8,326 bases of DNA from Tardiphaga sp. (GTDB lineage: Bacteria > Pseudomonadota > Alphaproteobacteria > Rhizobiales > Xanthobacteraceae), in assembly GCA_014377915.1 (NCBI GenBank), contig JACMOT010000218.1, positions 1 through 8,326 on the forward strand. The letters run 5' to 3'. The stretch's first letter is position 1, and each line of letters begins with the position of its first letter. Of the stretch, positions 8,129 through 8,326 are shown in pieces. The position numbers and the translations under genes were made by a program. The notes beneath the pieces were generated by a model that saw only the letters and a list, made by a program, of their open reading frames with translations, did no database searches and was not told where the DNA came from.

Positions 8129-8326
8129 TTAGTTCGTGACGCCCATGACGTCGGATTCCTTCATGATCAGGAGCTCCTCGCCATCGAGCTTGATCTCGGT
8201 GCCCGACCACTTGCCGAACAGGACCCGGCCACCAACCTTGATATCGATCGGGATCAGCTCGCCGGCCTCGTCGCGGCCGCCGGGACCGACCGACACCACT
8301 TCGCCCTCCTGGGGCTTTTCCTTGGC
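8129..8326 (-). CDS. groES: Co-chaperonin GroES (10 kDa), 5' end beyond window
   Basis: The last 65 codons and the stop (TAA at 8131-8129) are visible, about two thirds of a protein usually near 97-104 residues. The sequence [17 protein letters not shown], then [20 protein letters not shown], then [15 protein letters not shown] is the standard GroES C-terminal beta-barrel. The mobile loop that contacts GroEL lies outside the window. GroES forms the heptameric lid on GroEL. The gene is in the same orientation as groEL and 162 bases upstream of it, with the palindromic repeat between them. No truncation is seen in the visible part. Confidence 0.97.
   Translation of the reverse strand, partial: AKEKPQEGEVVSVGPGGRDEAGELIPIDIKVGGRVLFGKWSGTEIKLDGEELLIMKESDVMGVTN

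Overview
The window looks like a chromosomal segment from a high-GC alphaproteobacterium, most likely of the Bradyrhizobium / Rhodopseudomonas / Afipia group (Nitrobacteraceae). The pointers are strong GC bias at third codon positions, an alphaproteobacterial-type GroEL with a Gly-Met tail, and an intergenic palindrome beginning GTCATTGCGAGGAGC, a type I remember as common in Bradyrhizobium-related genomes. The genus call is inference, not a database result.

Left part (1-1635, minus strand): the N-terminal 545 codons of a fused permease/ATPase ABC transporter of the SbmA/BacA-YddA type, with its C-terminus beyond the left edge. A 296-bp divergent region (1636-1931) follows. It holds a candidate operator-like palindrome and a possible hairpin over the ribosome binding site of the next gene. 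Then comes a complete L-lactate permease gene, lldP (1932-3593, plus), closed by a clear intrinsic terminator, so it is probably monocistronic.

Middle part (3650-4860, plus): two small paralogous genes for exported META/HslJ-like proteins lie in tandem, in a direct duplication that includes about 80 bp of upstream DNA. The first copy looks intact, with a signal peptide and full C-terminus. The second appears to be decaying: it has no recognisable signal-peptidase site, an internal partial duplication, and an 8-nt insertion that brings an early stop.

Right part (4879-8326, minus strand): reading leftwards, the 3' two thirds of groES, groEL with a strong terminator, then a separate gene for a roughly 402-residue exported protein of unknown family with its own weaker terminator. 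The groES-groEL gap is enlarged by a palindromic repeat of about 94-119 bp that would be transcribed inside the chaperonin mRNA.

No tRNA, rRNA, CRISPR array, transposase or phage gene was seen. Most of the window is ordinary core genome. The parts most worth a second look are the repeat inside groESL, the decaying META-domain tandem pair, the peptide-importer-like ABC protein and the unknown exported protein beside groEL.
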